A stretch of 64,000 bases of DNA from Macrolepiota albuminosa (taxonomy: Eukaryota > Basidiomycota > Agaricomycetes > Agaricales > Agaricaceae): positions 514,992 to 578,991 of the forward strand of contig JAMWFC010000107.1 of NCBI GenBank assembly GCA_027475525.1, in the 5' to 3' direction. Below the pieces are notes generated by a model. The model was not told where the DNA came from. It did no database searches and saw only the letters and a program-made list of their open reading frames with translations. Below are positions 12,078 to 23,143 of this stretch, one piece after another. The translations under genes were made by a program, and so were the position numbers. Each line of letters opens with the position of its first letter. Position 1 is the stretch's first letter.

Positions 12078-14462
12078 TGGTCTCCAATGAAACGGTGACC
12101 CATTCTGGGTCATGGCCATAAGTGGCCCAGTGTATGCAGTGATGTCTGGCAAGAAGTTGCCAATATAGTTCACCAGTCCAACAAATCGTTGGATATCATT
12201 ATATGTGCGTGGAGTACGCCACTCTCGGATTCAGTTGAGCTTATCCATATCCGGATGAATGCCCTTCTCATCAATGACATGGCCGAGACAATCTATACTC
12301 GTTGCGTACAACTCGCACTTCTTCCATTTGAGATAGAGACTGGCCTTCCGTAGCCGTTCAAATACGACTCGTAGGTGCTGCTCATGCTCCTCAATGGAGT
12401 CAGAAAATATGAATATATCGTCTAAATAGACATGCATAAACTTCCCAATTACATCTCGGAAGATTGAGGTCATTAACCTCTGAAATGTCACTGGTGCATT
12501 ACAATCACCAATCTGCATGATGTTACTCACAAACGTACCCATCAGGGATGAGAACAGCGTCTTTGGTATATCCTCTTCGCGTATGCAAACCTGTTCGTAC
12601 GTGTCTGTGAGGTCGATTTTTGACCTATACTTTGCTGTTGCAACATCTTCTCGTATTACTTCCTGATCTGGAAGAGGTGTCACATCCTTGACTGTATTAT
12701 CATTGCGCTGTCACGCATCCAATGCAGTCCTTAATGTTCCATCCTTCTTGGGAATACAAAGTAATGGTGCAGCTTGCACCGCTGGTTGTGGTTCTCACCA
12801 CTTTGCGTTTATGTATCTATTCGTCTTTTCACGAAGTTGATCCTGTAGTGCTCATGGGCAGTGAGGCAAATGATATTTGTACTGCTTGTTATCGTCAATG
12901 AGGTTGATCTCATGATTAACCTCCCACCACGGAGGAAGCTCTTCCTTCGTTCCATTGACAATATCAGCAAACTCCAGTTGCCATTGCTGGCGCAATTGAG
13001 GAATATCCTCCTCTGTAAGGCTCACAGCCTTACCTTTTCCTTTGGCTACGCATGCTATATGTAGTTGAACCTTTGGTTCAAATCGCTCCCGTAAGGCACA
13101 TACGTGCTCCTCTGTGAGATCTCCCGGATTCAACCTTACAACTGGTTGTTTCCTTGTTGTATTCGCCGAAGACTGCATGCTTCTCGCTTTCAGCAAGAGT
13201 CCGTCAAATACAATATCCGATGTTTTGGAAATCTCGTCCTCTTGTGCGTGACGGTACACTTCTCCCATCTGGGTCGCCTGCACCCTTCCCATAGCCTGCG
13301 TCACCATTGACGCTACCAACTCATTCCACTCCCGTGGCATTCGTGGGTCATACGCCCATTGCACTCCTGGCTGAGGCACTGGTCGATCCATTAGCGACTT
13401 AGTGCTACCCACAGTTCCCATCGTACTATTCACCTCATCCTTGACAAGATCCTCAACCTTCACTTGAGAGCTAGTTGGCTGGCATTCCAGCAACTCCACC
13501 ACGCGTCTACCACGCTCATTCTTGCACTGTACAGCCTGTTTAGGCTTTCCATTGGTACACCCAATCACATCCGGGTGCTTCCCCTTCTCCAGAGTTCCTT
13601 GAAACTCTTCCTCAGACATCAGTATAGCCGGCGAGTCTGCCGGCAGGCTTTTTGGTGGGACCTGTTTGTCCTCCACCTCCTGTACAGTCGCTCTCCTGCA
13701 ACCATCTAGTCAGTTGCGTTCATCATGCCGCTTTTCAGTTGCGCGATAGCGCCTCAACCAACCATCTATGTCGTTTAACACAACTTTCTCCGCCTTCAAA
13801 GGCGTACCATTCACAATGACCATGTTGTTCACGAAGTCCAGCGACACCTTGTTCTTACGCATGAACGGCGTACCAATAATCATGTCGTAGCAATCAAAAT
13901 TCGCTATATCCACATATTCCTTCGTCGACGTCCCTGCCGTCTTCATTCTCACTTCCGCGCCAAACTGTACCATAGCGCGACTTCTGACAGTCCCCAGTTG
14001 GAGCATCAATGGCTCCTCCAGTTCATGAACGCGAATCACATTGACGTGAGCAAACTGGGGTGTAATGCCTGTAGTGGTACTCCCCGAGTCCCACAACGTC
14101 CATGCCGGATGTCCATTGACATCAACATACGTGACCAGGCACTCCTTCTCCTTGGGAGTATAGCGTGGCCTGTGCAACTTATCAGTTGCCTTCTGCAGGG
14201 TTACGCGTCTCATTCGGACGCGCTGATCTCCACGGCACTCAGTCAGTGCAAACAGGTGTTCTTCCTTGTCTTCACGAGCATAATAGTCGCTGTCATACAC
14301 GTCCACTGCGACGTATTCATCACCATCAATCTGGACGCTCTCGGCATCATCCACTTCTGACCCATCAGCCTCTACTTGCAGCTCCTCCTCCGCGTTGTCG
14401 ACGACCTCATCGTCTTCGTCATCACTGACGACATCACTTGGTGCCGCAGCCATATGGGCCAC

Positions 14463-17288
14463 TCAGATGTGTGCCTTAGGAGGAGCGGGGCATTCCTTAG
14501 CAAAATGTCCGCTCCTGCCACAATTGTAGCACGCTGAGGGATCCCTGGCAGGCCTTCTCTGGGCCGCTCCTATAACCCCAGCGGGTTTGCCTGTCATATG
14601 CGCTGCAGGCGCCACCACTCCTCTTGGTGCTACTTGATTCTGACCCGAAAAGGGTCGGCTATCCTTCGCTGGCAATTGTCCAGCAGGCTTTGATTGAGGC
14701 CATTGGCCTCTAGGAATTGTCTTGCGAACAACGAATCGCAGATTGCGATTGTTCTCCATCTCCGTCTGTTTGGCCAGGAAGGTTCCCACCTTCACTGCCT
14801 GACGGTTCACAGTTCCTCGGCAGGAACTCCGCTGCTCATAATGGTTCGCCGTCCCTGTCAACTGCTCATAACGGATGGCATACGCCAAGAATTCGGTCAC
14901 AGTATTGACCTCCGGAGACAAATTGTCGTCGCGTATCAACGCTCTCCTCATGTCTGCGGGTATTCCGTTGAGGAATGTCTCGCATATAGTGTATTCATCT
15001 GGATAGACGGCCATATTCTGTGCATGACCCACCAGGTCATCATAAAAGGTCTGGACGCCAGTCTTAGCGTCATACACTGCCTTTCTAAAGGCATCACGAG
15101 CTTCCTGCATTGTAGCAGCATTGACAAAATGATTGTACAGTCCTATCAGGACTTCTTTAAATGTCCAATGCGGTTTGTCGCGATTAATGTGGAGAACATG
15201 GCGACGGAACCAATTTCGAGCCTCTCCCTCCATAAATTTGTGTAGCACGAATATCCTCTCCTGGTCCATGTCGTCTCCACCATAGCAGCAGGCTGCGAGG
15301 TGGTAGCACACGTCCATGGCCCAGTCCTCCAGTTGAGAGAACCTATGTCCTCCAGTGTACGCACGTATGTGCTTACCATCGGATTTACGGGGACTTACCC
15401 CAGCAGGAAACTTAAATCTGACTCCAAGGGAGTCATCCACCAGACGAGTGAGGCGGTCATGCATATGATCCATATGGATCCTGACTGCTTCATTCATTCC
15501 CGGCGTAGTTTCACGCAATTCATGAGGTGCGGGCATCAAAAATGCCCGAGGACTGCGAAACAGGTGTTCATTGGCCGTTTGTTCTGGCCATGGGGTGGCC
15601 TGTTGCCCTACTTGTGGCTCCGCTGGTGCTCCACCAGCCTGCCTACCACTATTACGACGATTATTATCGTCTCGATCGTTATTTTTGCAATCACGACCTC
15701 CACCGTCGTTATTGCGACGACTTGGCTCCCCCCCATTTGTAGTGACCACTACTATCATCACTACCACCCAAACCTCTGTCTGGTTCAGCCGTCTGAGCCG
15801 CGAATTGTCGCCGCATATCATCAACAGGCGTTACACCCTCACGCCCTTCAAAGACTACCCCTTGGTCGTCAATTAATGACTCACCATGATCGCGCAAGTC
15901 CTGGTTGCGTATCCTCTGGTAATTGACGCGTTCATTCCAGTTGTCCACTAGGTGGACGTGTCGCACTACGCATCGTGGTCACGTTCGCTCCTCAAGAATG
16001 TGGACTTCGTCCACCTCCTCCTTGATTGTAACTTGCTTACGAGGTGTCTTAACCTCCTGCACTGCAAGTAGTGCCTCTGGCTCTGCTGGAGTCGTCGTTA
16101 CAGTCTCCACCTCAGACAATGCCTGCTGAGGCACTCCGCTAACAATGCGTTGACAGTTCGTGGCATTCTGATGCCGAACATAGTCTTGCTGAGACTCATT
16201 AGCCTGACGAGACACATTGAGCAATTCCATCGCATCCGCGATTAATGGCGCTCATCTGTGCACACTCATCTCACATTCTACTGAGTCGGCTGGAGTAGCC
16301 GTTGAGACTGCTGACCCTCGCGCCGCTTTGCGCTTAAGGTATTCCACTACTTTGAGTTCGAAGATGCGCACAAACAATTCGATATATTCATTCGAATCTG
16401 CATGGGGTACATCGTGGCTCCTAGCAGCCAGCAACTGTAAGTGCTTTACTACATAAAGCTGCAGACGCTTTTGCGTTGATTCCTTCACTCGTGGCTCCTA
16501 GCAGCCAGCAACTGTAAGTGCTTCACTACATAAAGTTGAAGACGCTTTTGCGTCGATTCCTTCGCGACCGATGGATATCGGTCTAACACCAGCTGTAACT
16601 GGATAGACAAGGTCGAATGCGACCTTTTGCTTTCCTCATCATCTGAGGATTCCAGCTTGGACTCTAAGTCCATAACTCTCCTGAGGCCATCATGCCTCAC
16701 TTGCGGCTGTTTGCCGGCCCGTCCATGCAACTCTGGAATTCCAGGCGCTGTTGACGCCTTTTCCAACCTTATGACATTGTTGTCCTCCCTACTGACCACT
16801 ATTGCTGGCCCTTGCGCCTGTCCTTGTGTCGTCAATGACGACGGTCCCGGTTCAGTAGCCGCATCGGCCACATATTCCAAAAGCCGTTCAGTAGGTGCAG
16901 TCCGGAAGGGGGTACTATGCGCAAACGCACTGCCTTGTACCATTTCCGAGTACTGGGTAATATCTGGTTGACCCTCAGAATGAGCTGACGAGCTCTCGGG
17001 CAATACCGGATACATCAATGAAGGCATTTGGCTTGCTGGCAGCGACACTCCTGAGACCGCGGATCTCTCTCCTGGTTTACCACCAGGTCATACAATGGAC
17101 ATCATCCGTGATACGGATAGCCCACCAGGCATTCCAAAGCTCGCGCTGACATTGCGAGGAATCTTTTTGTCCCGCTTTGGTGGAGGTTTGTATGCTGACG
17201 CAGATTGCATCTTCACAGCTTGAAGCACAGGTAAGTCACCTGCGTCTGCAACTGGGAACAGAGGATCCGGATCAAGAGAGCCAGTCAT
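14463..17288 (-). pseudogene. gag of element C with CCHC zinc knuckle
   Basis: A long gag-like frame ending with the nucleocapsid zinc knuckle CYNCGRSGHFAKEC (about 14530-14490), which binds genomic RNA. The capsid-like core (about 15450-14900) contains LEDWAMDVCYHLA and the GEARNWFRRHV segment typical of Ty3 gag. The N-terminal part is a poorly conserved acidic/Ser-rich region starting at ATG 17288. TGA codons at 17088, 16252, 15979 and 14463 interrupt it. One G-run shift near 15735 and the 77-bp duplication at 16412 change frame. The final TGA (14463) separates gag from protease in the same frame. This could have been a readthrough codon, but its CGA context matches the mutational stops elsewhere in the element. 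Confidence 0.85.
16412..16565. repeat. 77-bp tandem duplication (5), imperfect
   Basis: Period 77 with about five mismatches between copies. Deleting one copy restores the gag frame. Confidence 0.85.
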
Positions 17289-17399
17289 GGAAGCATGTTT
17301 TCAACGTGATGCCAACAGATAATCAAGAGGTTTTGATGATAGTTGCCTAGTTGGTAACAAGCCTAGAGTCAAAAGCCGATAGCAGAAGATTTAAAAAAA

Positions 17400-17571
17400 T
17401 GTAACTGGAGTTACGGGTTAGAACTATCTTGTGTGTATCACACAAGTGCTAAATCAGACCGCAGTATCAGATTGACTAGACTTAGAGTGAAAACAAGATG
17501 TTATCTTACGTAATACTCTATTAAACAATTATAGCGTTGTTGACACGTGGAACACGGATGACTCCGTTACA
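17400..17571 (-). repeat. 5' LTR of element C
   Basis: 172 bp, TG...CA, followed by target duplication ATAGT. Confidence 0.93.
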
Positions 17572-17680
17572 ATAGTTTACAAGATCAAGATGAGTTGCAA
17601 GAAATCCGAATCTGTGTAGGATTAGTTTATTGAGTTTTGTAACAAGATATATATGTGTACACAGCAATTAGAGGAACAGG

Positions 17681-18724
17681 TCAATTGGATAAGAATGGAT
17701 TAAGGAATATCCACACAACTGACAGGATGCAATCGAACCAGCGTTCAGCAAGGTTTGCGTTATCAGCACCAATAGCTTCATCATGGCAACCTGCCAGCTC
17801 CATAGCTGGCTCGGCGAGGGGCTGACTTGAAATGGCCAAAGCTTGGTTTGGTAAAGCAACGCCATGTCCCTCTCTATCACTGGATTGTCCATTATCACCC
17901 TCAATTCCTGTATTTATAATGTCATAGATCACCCCGCTCAGGTTATAAACACCATCATACTGTGTGTAGATGGGCTGACAAGACAGATTTAGGCAAGATA
18001 GTCATGATAAAAAGACGCTCACTTCGTCGTGTGGCTGATTAGGATGGAAGCACTGTATGCGCAGCTGGACAAGCTCAATTGAACGTCCTGGCCCACTGGG
18101 AATCAGAGGAGAGGTGTCAGGAATGTTTTGGATAGAGCATGTTGGCATCGTGTAGTCAATTGTTATTGCAACAGGGTCTAAAAATGCCGATATTGTAAGG
18201 GCAACCTCTAGAGGCTGTGGCTCAGTCACACAGCTGGCAGAGGGAGATCCAAAGTGTATTAGAATATATACTGACAATATCAAGGTAGCTACTTACCTGG
18301 CAGAGGGAGATCCAAAGAGAACAAGTCTAGGGATTCCCTATGCCAGGTTGGATGCTTCTGGGGCCTCTGAAGTGTGGGAAACAACTGTACAGTACAACAA
18401 AACCTTAAAAACTCAAAAATTGCCTACACAAACACTTGTACAAATAAGGGGCAAACTCTGGCAAACTCTGGCTTATATAAGCGGTCTGGAAGCGGTGCTG
18501 AGTGGGCCCACACTTGTCTGAATGGTGGCTAAAGAACCAGAGCATCTCAAGGGCTGAGAGTAGTACTAACAGATAGTGTTGAAAGAATAGAAACAGTGAA
18601 ATGAAATAATGTCAGAAGAAATAAGAGAATGAAGGGAAGGAGAGTGAAGAGATAAGGAGTGAGAAAAGGAAGAAATGAGGAGTCCCCTGACAGATATCAC
18701 TCTTGAAGGATTATAAAGGGTCTG
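17681..18724 (-). pseudogene. 3' exons of an unidentified host gene, split by a solo LTR
   Basis: Minus strand. Last exon 17974-17681 (stop TGA 17681-17683), an intron 17975-18022 with donor GTGAGC and acceptor CAG, then an exon from 18023 up to the target duplication at 18189. Beyond the solo LTR the frame continues at 18698-18724, preceded by a TTTTCCAG acceptor. Removing the LTR and one GATAT gives a continuous coding join (NPSRV-ISAFLDP). The encoded C-terminus includes YTQYDGVYNLSGVIYDI and an acidic tail ending FLNPFLSN. I do not recognise the family. More exons probably lie at 18750-19000 but I could not place them. Confidence 0.6.
18194..18692 (-). repeat. Solo LTR, family A, with target duplication GATAT
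   Basis: 499 bp, reverse orientation, flanked by GATAT (18189-18193 and 18693-18697). Contains the 63-bp GT...AG segment and a single copy of the 77-bp region that is duplicated in the LTR at 1407. Confidence 0.95.
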
Positions 18725-18749
18725 CTGGAAAACAAATAGTCAGCTCTGT

Positions 18750-19508
18750 CCCTGGACTGGTGCAGTGACTAAATGTTTGTGTGACATTGTGTAGGTTGTG
18801 GAGAAGACTTGATTTCAGCCACACGGCAAACTCATCGTTGTACACACAGCATTCAAAATTTGGCAGGGATTCAGAACAACGCTCAGAAGGAAAGGATTTT
18901 TGTCAAAATGCACTCACAGTTGCATCAACCAGCATCGGCTGCAGAGCCAGGCCTTGGAACAAGAGCTTGTTGTAGCAATATGTCAGTGGTAACCACCGCA
19001 TCTATACACCTGCAAAAACAGTGCTGAGAATTCTCACAAGTTTTGACTCATCTGCAGACCTCCGTCATGCATGGGGCTTTTACATAAGTTTGATAAATGC
19101 TGTTGACCAAAATGCAGAGTTTTTGAAGCGTGAACATGTCAAACATCATTCAGCAGGACAAATCCATTCGATTATCGTTGGATTTTGTGTCAAGTAGCTT
19201 TGAATATGATTGCAAAGGCTTGTAGATTTGAAGTATGTTCAGCAAAACTCAAGTCTGCAAGATATGCCGCCGTTGTAGAAGACCTTGGATTGTCTGAGGA
19301 TCAAGGGTCACTGGAGCTCCAAGGAAAAAATCATGTAATTTGACTGCAAGGGTTACAAGAAGAAGCTGCGAGGAACCTTAAAAGAGGGCAGTGGCAAAAA
19401 CACCTCAGCTTCCCAACAGCTCCACAATAAAAAGTAAGAATGGGCTCTTCTGGTGAGAACCAGCAGATTGGAAAGTTGCTCAAGATTGTCTGGGCCCTAT
19501 GCTCTGTC
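18750..19508. other. No confident gene
   Basis: Probably upstream exons and introns of the gene broken at 18194. Scattered open frames, no recognisable domain. Confidence 0.4.
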
Positions 19509-20339
19509 CAAGTTGGGTCAAGATACTTACTGTATTCGTTCAAATAGAAGATTGAGCCAAGATCAGATACTCATCCAGTGACCAGAGGTATAGACAGAGA
19601 ACTTGTCAACCAGCATGCTAGCTCAATATTCTAGAAAAAGTCTGCGACCTCAGCAATCTGTCGAATTCATGTTTCAAGAATGGTGAGATCTCAAAGTGCC
19701 ACTTCTATTCGTCCTATATATGTGATGATTGATTACTCCCATGAATGATGTGTAATCACACACCCCAGCAATCAGTGCTCAGCTTTTGTCTCATTTCAGT
19801 CCCTCTGGTATGTTTTAATGTGGTCTAAAGAGTTGTGATTACCAGACGTTGTCGTATTTAATTCCCATGGAGACCTGTGGATCTCAGGAGAGGACAATCA
19901 CTATCAGGATGGCTGAGATGAAGATGGCCCATAAAGATGTTAATTAGGGTTCCTGTGTCTATACCTTCTCATAAATACTACCTGTGATGACCTTCACGGG
20001 CTCAAAAAAGCTCGAGATATCAACCGTTGCCATTGAGTGGTCATCACTACATCACAGTGACACATGTGACAAACCCTCACCTTGCAATTTCCCAGACCAG
20101 CAGACTCGCAACTCCTGACGAACCTCGTCATGCACGAAAAGTCGCTCAAGATGCTAGTGTCACCATCACATGTGCTTTCTGCGTATGTGGCAGCTCGGAC
20201 CGATGTGAGCACACAGACAGATGCACCAGTGTTGATGCTGGCGAGGTTGCGGCATTGGTGCAGGTCCATGCACCTGCATCTGTCTTGAGCTGACCTGCTT
20301 ACTCCTATATGGATCAGCTTGGATTATATATGCTTTTAT
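19509..20339 (+). repeat. Host segment copy 1, left half (BAR-like gene 5' end, deleted version)
   Basis: 19766-20339 aligns by eye to 43685-45005 but lacks about 760 bp: homology jumps from the CTGTCTGCGTA region (44110) to CAGCTCGGACCG (44870). The preceding 19509-19795 is shared with 53057-53338. The gene start corresponding to ATG 43829 is present at 19910, but an in-frame TAG follows within 20 codons, so this copy is dead. TTAT at 20336-20339 is the left target duplication of the old solo LTR. Confidence 0.8.
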
Positions 20340-20597
20340 TGATATGTCTGCCTCTAACACAAGGCAGGCAATAATAAAAGAAGGCTCCCAGAAACTATAA
20401 AAACCCTATCAATAGCTGCTGAAAACTGTAGACGTGGGAGCCTGACCTCGAAAAAGATCCACAACGTGTGACGACAACGAGCAGCACATAGCAGCGAGGT
20501 AGTAGCAAACCAATCAAGGGGATAGCCGACAGGTGGCGGTGCTCAGCCAGGGCAAGATCTCAAAGATCAAGCTCCCATCAGATCTGGCATCATCTAT
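20340..20597 (+). repeat. Old solo LTR (family B), left part
   Basis: Starts TGATATGTCTGCC and is similar to, but diverged from, the LTR at 20598. Its right part is at 41942-42612. The pair is flanked by 4-bp TTAT (20336-20339, 42613-42616). Confidence 0.85.
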
Positions 20598-21526
20598 TGA
20601 TACGTCTGCCTCACACGAGGCAGACAATAAGAGTCTAAATACAGTCCCAATATACCCAAAAAGCGCTGAAAACCGTAAGCGCAGTCGAAAACCGTAGACA
20701 TGGGCAGACTCACTGAAAAACCCGACCCCAAAACTTACGAGAACTAGCAAAACCCAGCCAGCGCAGCAGTAAACGCGGTAACAAGGCAGTGATCAACGAT
20801 TGATCCAATCAGGGATAGCCGAAGAAGTGGCAGTGCTCGGCAGAAGCCAAGACCTCGGCATCATCTCTGAAATCGGCACTGTCACCTCTTCATCCCGTCA
20901 CTCTATCCTTTGTGCAACGCCACCACAACGACAGCCCACCGCGACCACGAAACAACGACGAAGTGAGCCCGGGAGAAAGGAAACAAAGAGACGAGAGGAT
21001 AAGGAAAGGCAGCGGAGGAAAGGATTAGCAGAAAAATGGGTGCAGCCACGCGCACCAGACTGGACAAACCATTAGCCACAAAACCGGGCTCGGTAGCACG
21101 CTAACCGACTGCCTGGGCATGGCAACGCTTTACGACGGCACGAAAACACGCGCCATAAGTAGTGGTCCGTGCATCGAAGGGAGGGATATAAAAGGAGGGC
21201 GGAATTGGGGGAGTCGGGCAAGCAAGCTACTTGCCACGGCTCGGAGTCCCCAGGGAGTGGACATCTTAGGCCTACGAGCTAATTAGTTTGACTTCGGGTT
21301 TAGTAGTAATACTATTTGTCCCACAATTTCGAGTGTGAATCTAATTCAACATTCAAATTTTAAATCAATAAAAATTATCATTACACCACTTTTACAAAGT
21401 GCGCGCGCGTGTCAACACTTGCCCCACGTACTCTGTGGAATTGAGTTAGTTTAAAATATACTCAAAGTTTAGTCCAGATTCCATTCTGAACTACTTTACA
21501 TATAATAAACTGCTCATTTCGCATCA
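20598..21526 (+). repeat. 5' LTR of element B
   Basis: 929 bp. Contains a TATA box at 21187 and an AATAAA at about 21367. Confidence 0.95.
21187..21194 (+). promoter_or_regulatory. TATA box in 5' LTR of element B
   Basis: TATAAAAG in a GC-rich context. The same motif is at 41602-41609 in the 3' LTR. It should direct transcription of the genomic RNA from roughly 30 bp downstream. Confidence 0.6.
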
Positions 21527-21528
21527 TC

Positions 21529-21546
21529 TGGAGCCCACCGCGAGGG
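21529..21546 (+). promoter_or_regulatory. Candidate tRNA primer-binding site of element B
   Basis: Begins TGG two bases after the LTR, as expected for pairing with a tRNA CCA end. The tRNA species is not identified. Confidence 0.5.
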
Positions 21547-21571
21547 GGCTTTTGTTGCTCAATCAAACACT

Positions 21572-23143
21572 TTGTCGGATCTCCATTTGGAGTCCAACCA
21601 CCCAAAAAGAAACATTAGTTTCGCACCGCCAGGTTCTTGGCCCGGCACGCCTAAGGTTACTACACCAAGGGCAAAAACCATTATTTCTCCCAGGAGAAGA
21701 GAAACTCGTGCATCCTCCAAGGGCACAGTTGCTAGTCTCCCAGATCCAGACGCTGTACTTCGTAAACGAAAACTTCGGACTGAGAAGTACACGCCTACAC
21801 CACAAACACCTAAGTCTTCATTGCCTGAGCCAACTAAGTTGACCAGCATTATGGAGCAACCCATGCGCTATAAAATGCCATTGCCTGAAAGTAGAGATGC
21901 ACCTAAGTTCAGAAGCAGTGAGCCTGCTGAGGTTCACAGGTTTCTGCAGAGAATGCAGTCTCTATTCAATCATGCAGGCATTGTGGAGGATGGAGAAAAG
22001 AAGAAGAGGTTATTAGAATATGTGGATGCAGAAACTGAGCAGGAATGGAGAGGTTTCGATAGTTTTGAGGATAGATATCCTTGGGCCACCTTTATAAAGG
22101 AGGTTAAGGAATCATACCCTGAAGCTATGGATGAGGCAGGAAGCATGGCAAACCTGGATAGGATCTGTAGGGAGCATGCCAGGCTAAGCAGAGGGGATGC
22201 CCCTGAGCTGCACTCCTTAATCAGAAAATTCAGGGCTGAAGCCAAAAAGCTGGACAGTGTTGTAGGGAATGGGGTATTGGTGGATAAGTTTATGGGGTGT
22301 TTTACACCTACCCTGGCAGAGTTAGTGGAGGAGAGACTCATCCACAAACATGGCCATTACAGGGATCCTGCTCGTAATCGTCACAAAGACAACAAGTATG
22401 ACTTGTCTGAAGTGATTGCAGTGGTGACAGCCCTAGTAGATGGGACAACTGTCAGGAAGACTAGGGGAGAAACCACCAACAGGGAGGTGGGTGGAGTAGT
22501 AGTGAAAAATGAGGAGGCAGAAGAGAGGATGGCTCATCTGCAAGACTCTATGGTTGCTATTGGGAAGCAGGTTGGCAGCATCCAAAGTGCTATGCAGGCT
22601 CTGCAAAATAGCCAACTGGACATAAGGAATGCCTTCCTAACTACCAAAAGCCACCATGGAGGGCAAACAGAGAGGCCTGCTCAGGCCATGATGCCAACCC
22701 CTGGTGGAAGCACATACTGCTTCTACTGTTGGGGAACTGGTCATCGTATAGCTGAGTGTGAGCAGGTGAAATCAGATGTTCAAAAGGGATGGGTGATACT
22801 AGTAGATGGGAGGACTAGAATGCCCAACAGAGCTCCTCTACCCAGAGAGCCATCCAGCATATCACCACATGATAGGGTGATGAAGTTACATGACTCTCAA
22901 GTGGGGTTATACTTTGGCTGGGCTGAGGAAGCTCAAGACATCCCAACCTACTCTACTTACACCAATGCTGTAAGAGATACTAGGGATGACATGTTGGAGC
23001 GCATCCAGCATGGAGAAGCAGACAGGCTAGGGGAACTGGAAAAAGGCTTTCAAAGACTGACAGAAGTCATGTCAGTCTTAGTCAACACCAGGCATGCTCC
23101 TAGTCCTGGTGAAGGACAACAAGGAGGGTCCAAGGATTTTTGA
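21572..23143 (+). CDS. gag: gag of element B
   Basis: Intact 523-codon frame. The frame is open back into the LTR, and 21572 is a TTG. The first in-frame ATG is 21851 (MEQPMRYKMPLPES), a more conventional start unless an upstream ATG is spliced in. Residues about 100-260 form the capsid-like region (EVHRFLQRMQSLF, then helical blocks). A coiled segment follows (MAHLQDSMVAIGKQVGSIQ). The zinc knuckle CFYCWGTGHRIAEC is at about 22710-22760 and would bind RNA. A Glu/Arg-rich tail ends in TTT-TGA at 23141. Pro continues in the -1 frame. Confidence 0.9.
   Translation: MSDLHLESNHPKRNISFAPPGSWPGTPKVTTPRAKTIISPRRRETRASSKGTVASLPDPDAVLRKRKLRTEKYTPTPQTPKSSLPEPTKLTSIMEQPMRYKMPLPESRDAPKFRSSEPAEVHRFLQRMQSLFNHAGIVEDGEKKKRLLEYVDAETEQEWRGFDSFEDRYPWATFIKEVKESYPEAMDEAGSMANLDRICREHARLSRGDAPELHSLIRKFRAEAKKLDSVVGNGVLVDKFMGCFTPTLAELVEERLIHKHGHYRDPARNRHKDNKYDLSEVIAVVTALVDGTTVRKTRGETTNREVGGVVVKNEEAEERMAHLQDSMVAIGKQVGSIQSAMQALQNSQLDIRNAFLTTKSHHGGQTERPAQAMMPTPGGSTYCFYCWGTGHRIAECEQVKSDVQKGWVILVDGRTRMPNRAPLPREPSSISPHDRVMKLHDSQVGLYFGWAEEAQDIPTYSTYTNAVRDTRDDMLERIQHGEADRLGELEKGFQRLTEVMSVLVNTRHAPSPGEGQQGGSKDF
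23134..23143 (+). promoter_or_regulatory. Candidate -1 frameshift site gag/pro
   Basis: The zero frame reads ...G GAT TTT TGA. The heptamer GGATTTT resembles GGAUUUA-type -1 sites of betaretroviruses. Slipping back one base continues into the pro frame (TTG AGG AGC...). Confidence 0.5.

Larger units (their letters stand above)
9653..14462 (-). pseudogene. pol of element C: protease, RT, RNase H, integrase, chromodomain
   Basis: Read on the minus strand. An aspartic protease has catalytic DSGST (about 14088) and the GTPFMRKNKVSLDF flap region. A linker runs 13676-12852. RT includes LCIPKKDGTLRT (about 12750), the catalytic YLDD (about 12425) and CLGHVIDEKG. RNase H shows ICDASKT, HELETLAILEAL and ITDHKALEFF (about 11690). 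The integrase H2C2 zinc finger ends CELCQQSK near 10890, and the core has GMDFIGPFPELKG, VSNRDAKFTSKWW and [16 protein letters not shown]. The C-terminal chromodomain (KFEVRWSLGDTTWEPL, about 9745) would target integration to modified histones. In-frame TGA codons at 13710, 12849, about 12785, about 12708, 12231, 11647 and 10961 all sit where CGA (Arg) is expected. Two 77-bp duplications add artificial frame changes. Confidence 0.93.
5221..17571 (-). mobile_element. Full-length Ty3/gypsy chromovirus with short LTRs and an extra 3' gene (element C)
   Basis: Bounded by LTRs 5221-5393 and 17400-17571, both TGTAAC...GTTACA, and flanked by a perfect 5-bp target duplication ATAGT (5216-5220, 17572-17576). 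A polypurine tract, read on the minus strand as TTGGGGGGTA, abuts the left LTR, which makes that the 3' LTR and puts coding on the minus strand. Order 5' to 3': gag (17288-14463), protease, RT, RNase H, integrase and chromodomain (14462-9653), then an additional gene (9419-5755). Almost all in-frame stops are TGA at expected CGA arginine codons. A solo LTR and several duplications interrupt it further. I recognise no primer-binding site next to 17400. Confidence 0.93.

Noticed and set aside
14463..14465. Programmed stop-codon readthrough between gag and pol of element C
   Set aside because: Same frame and a TGA fit the idea, but the CGA-to-TGA pattern throughout the element explains it more simply.
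5221..17571. Reassignment of TGA as a sense codon, given the many in-frame TGAs
   Set aside because: TGA falls at expected Arg (CGA) sites, not Trp; element B, element D and the Helitron A gene have long frames without internal TGA and use TGG for Trp.
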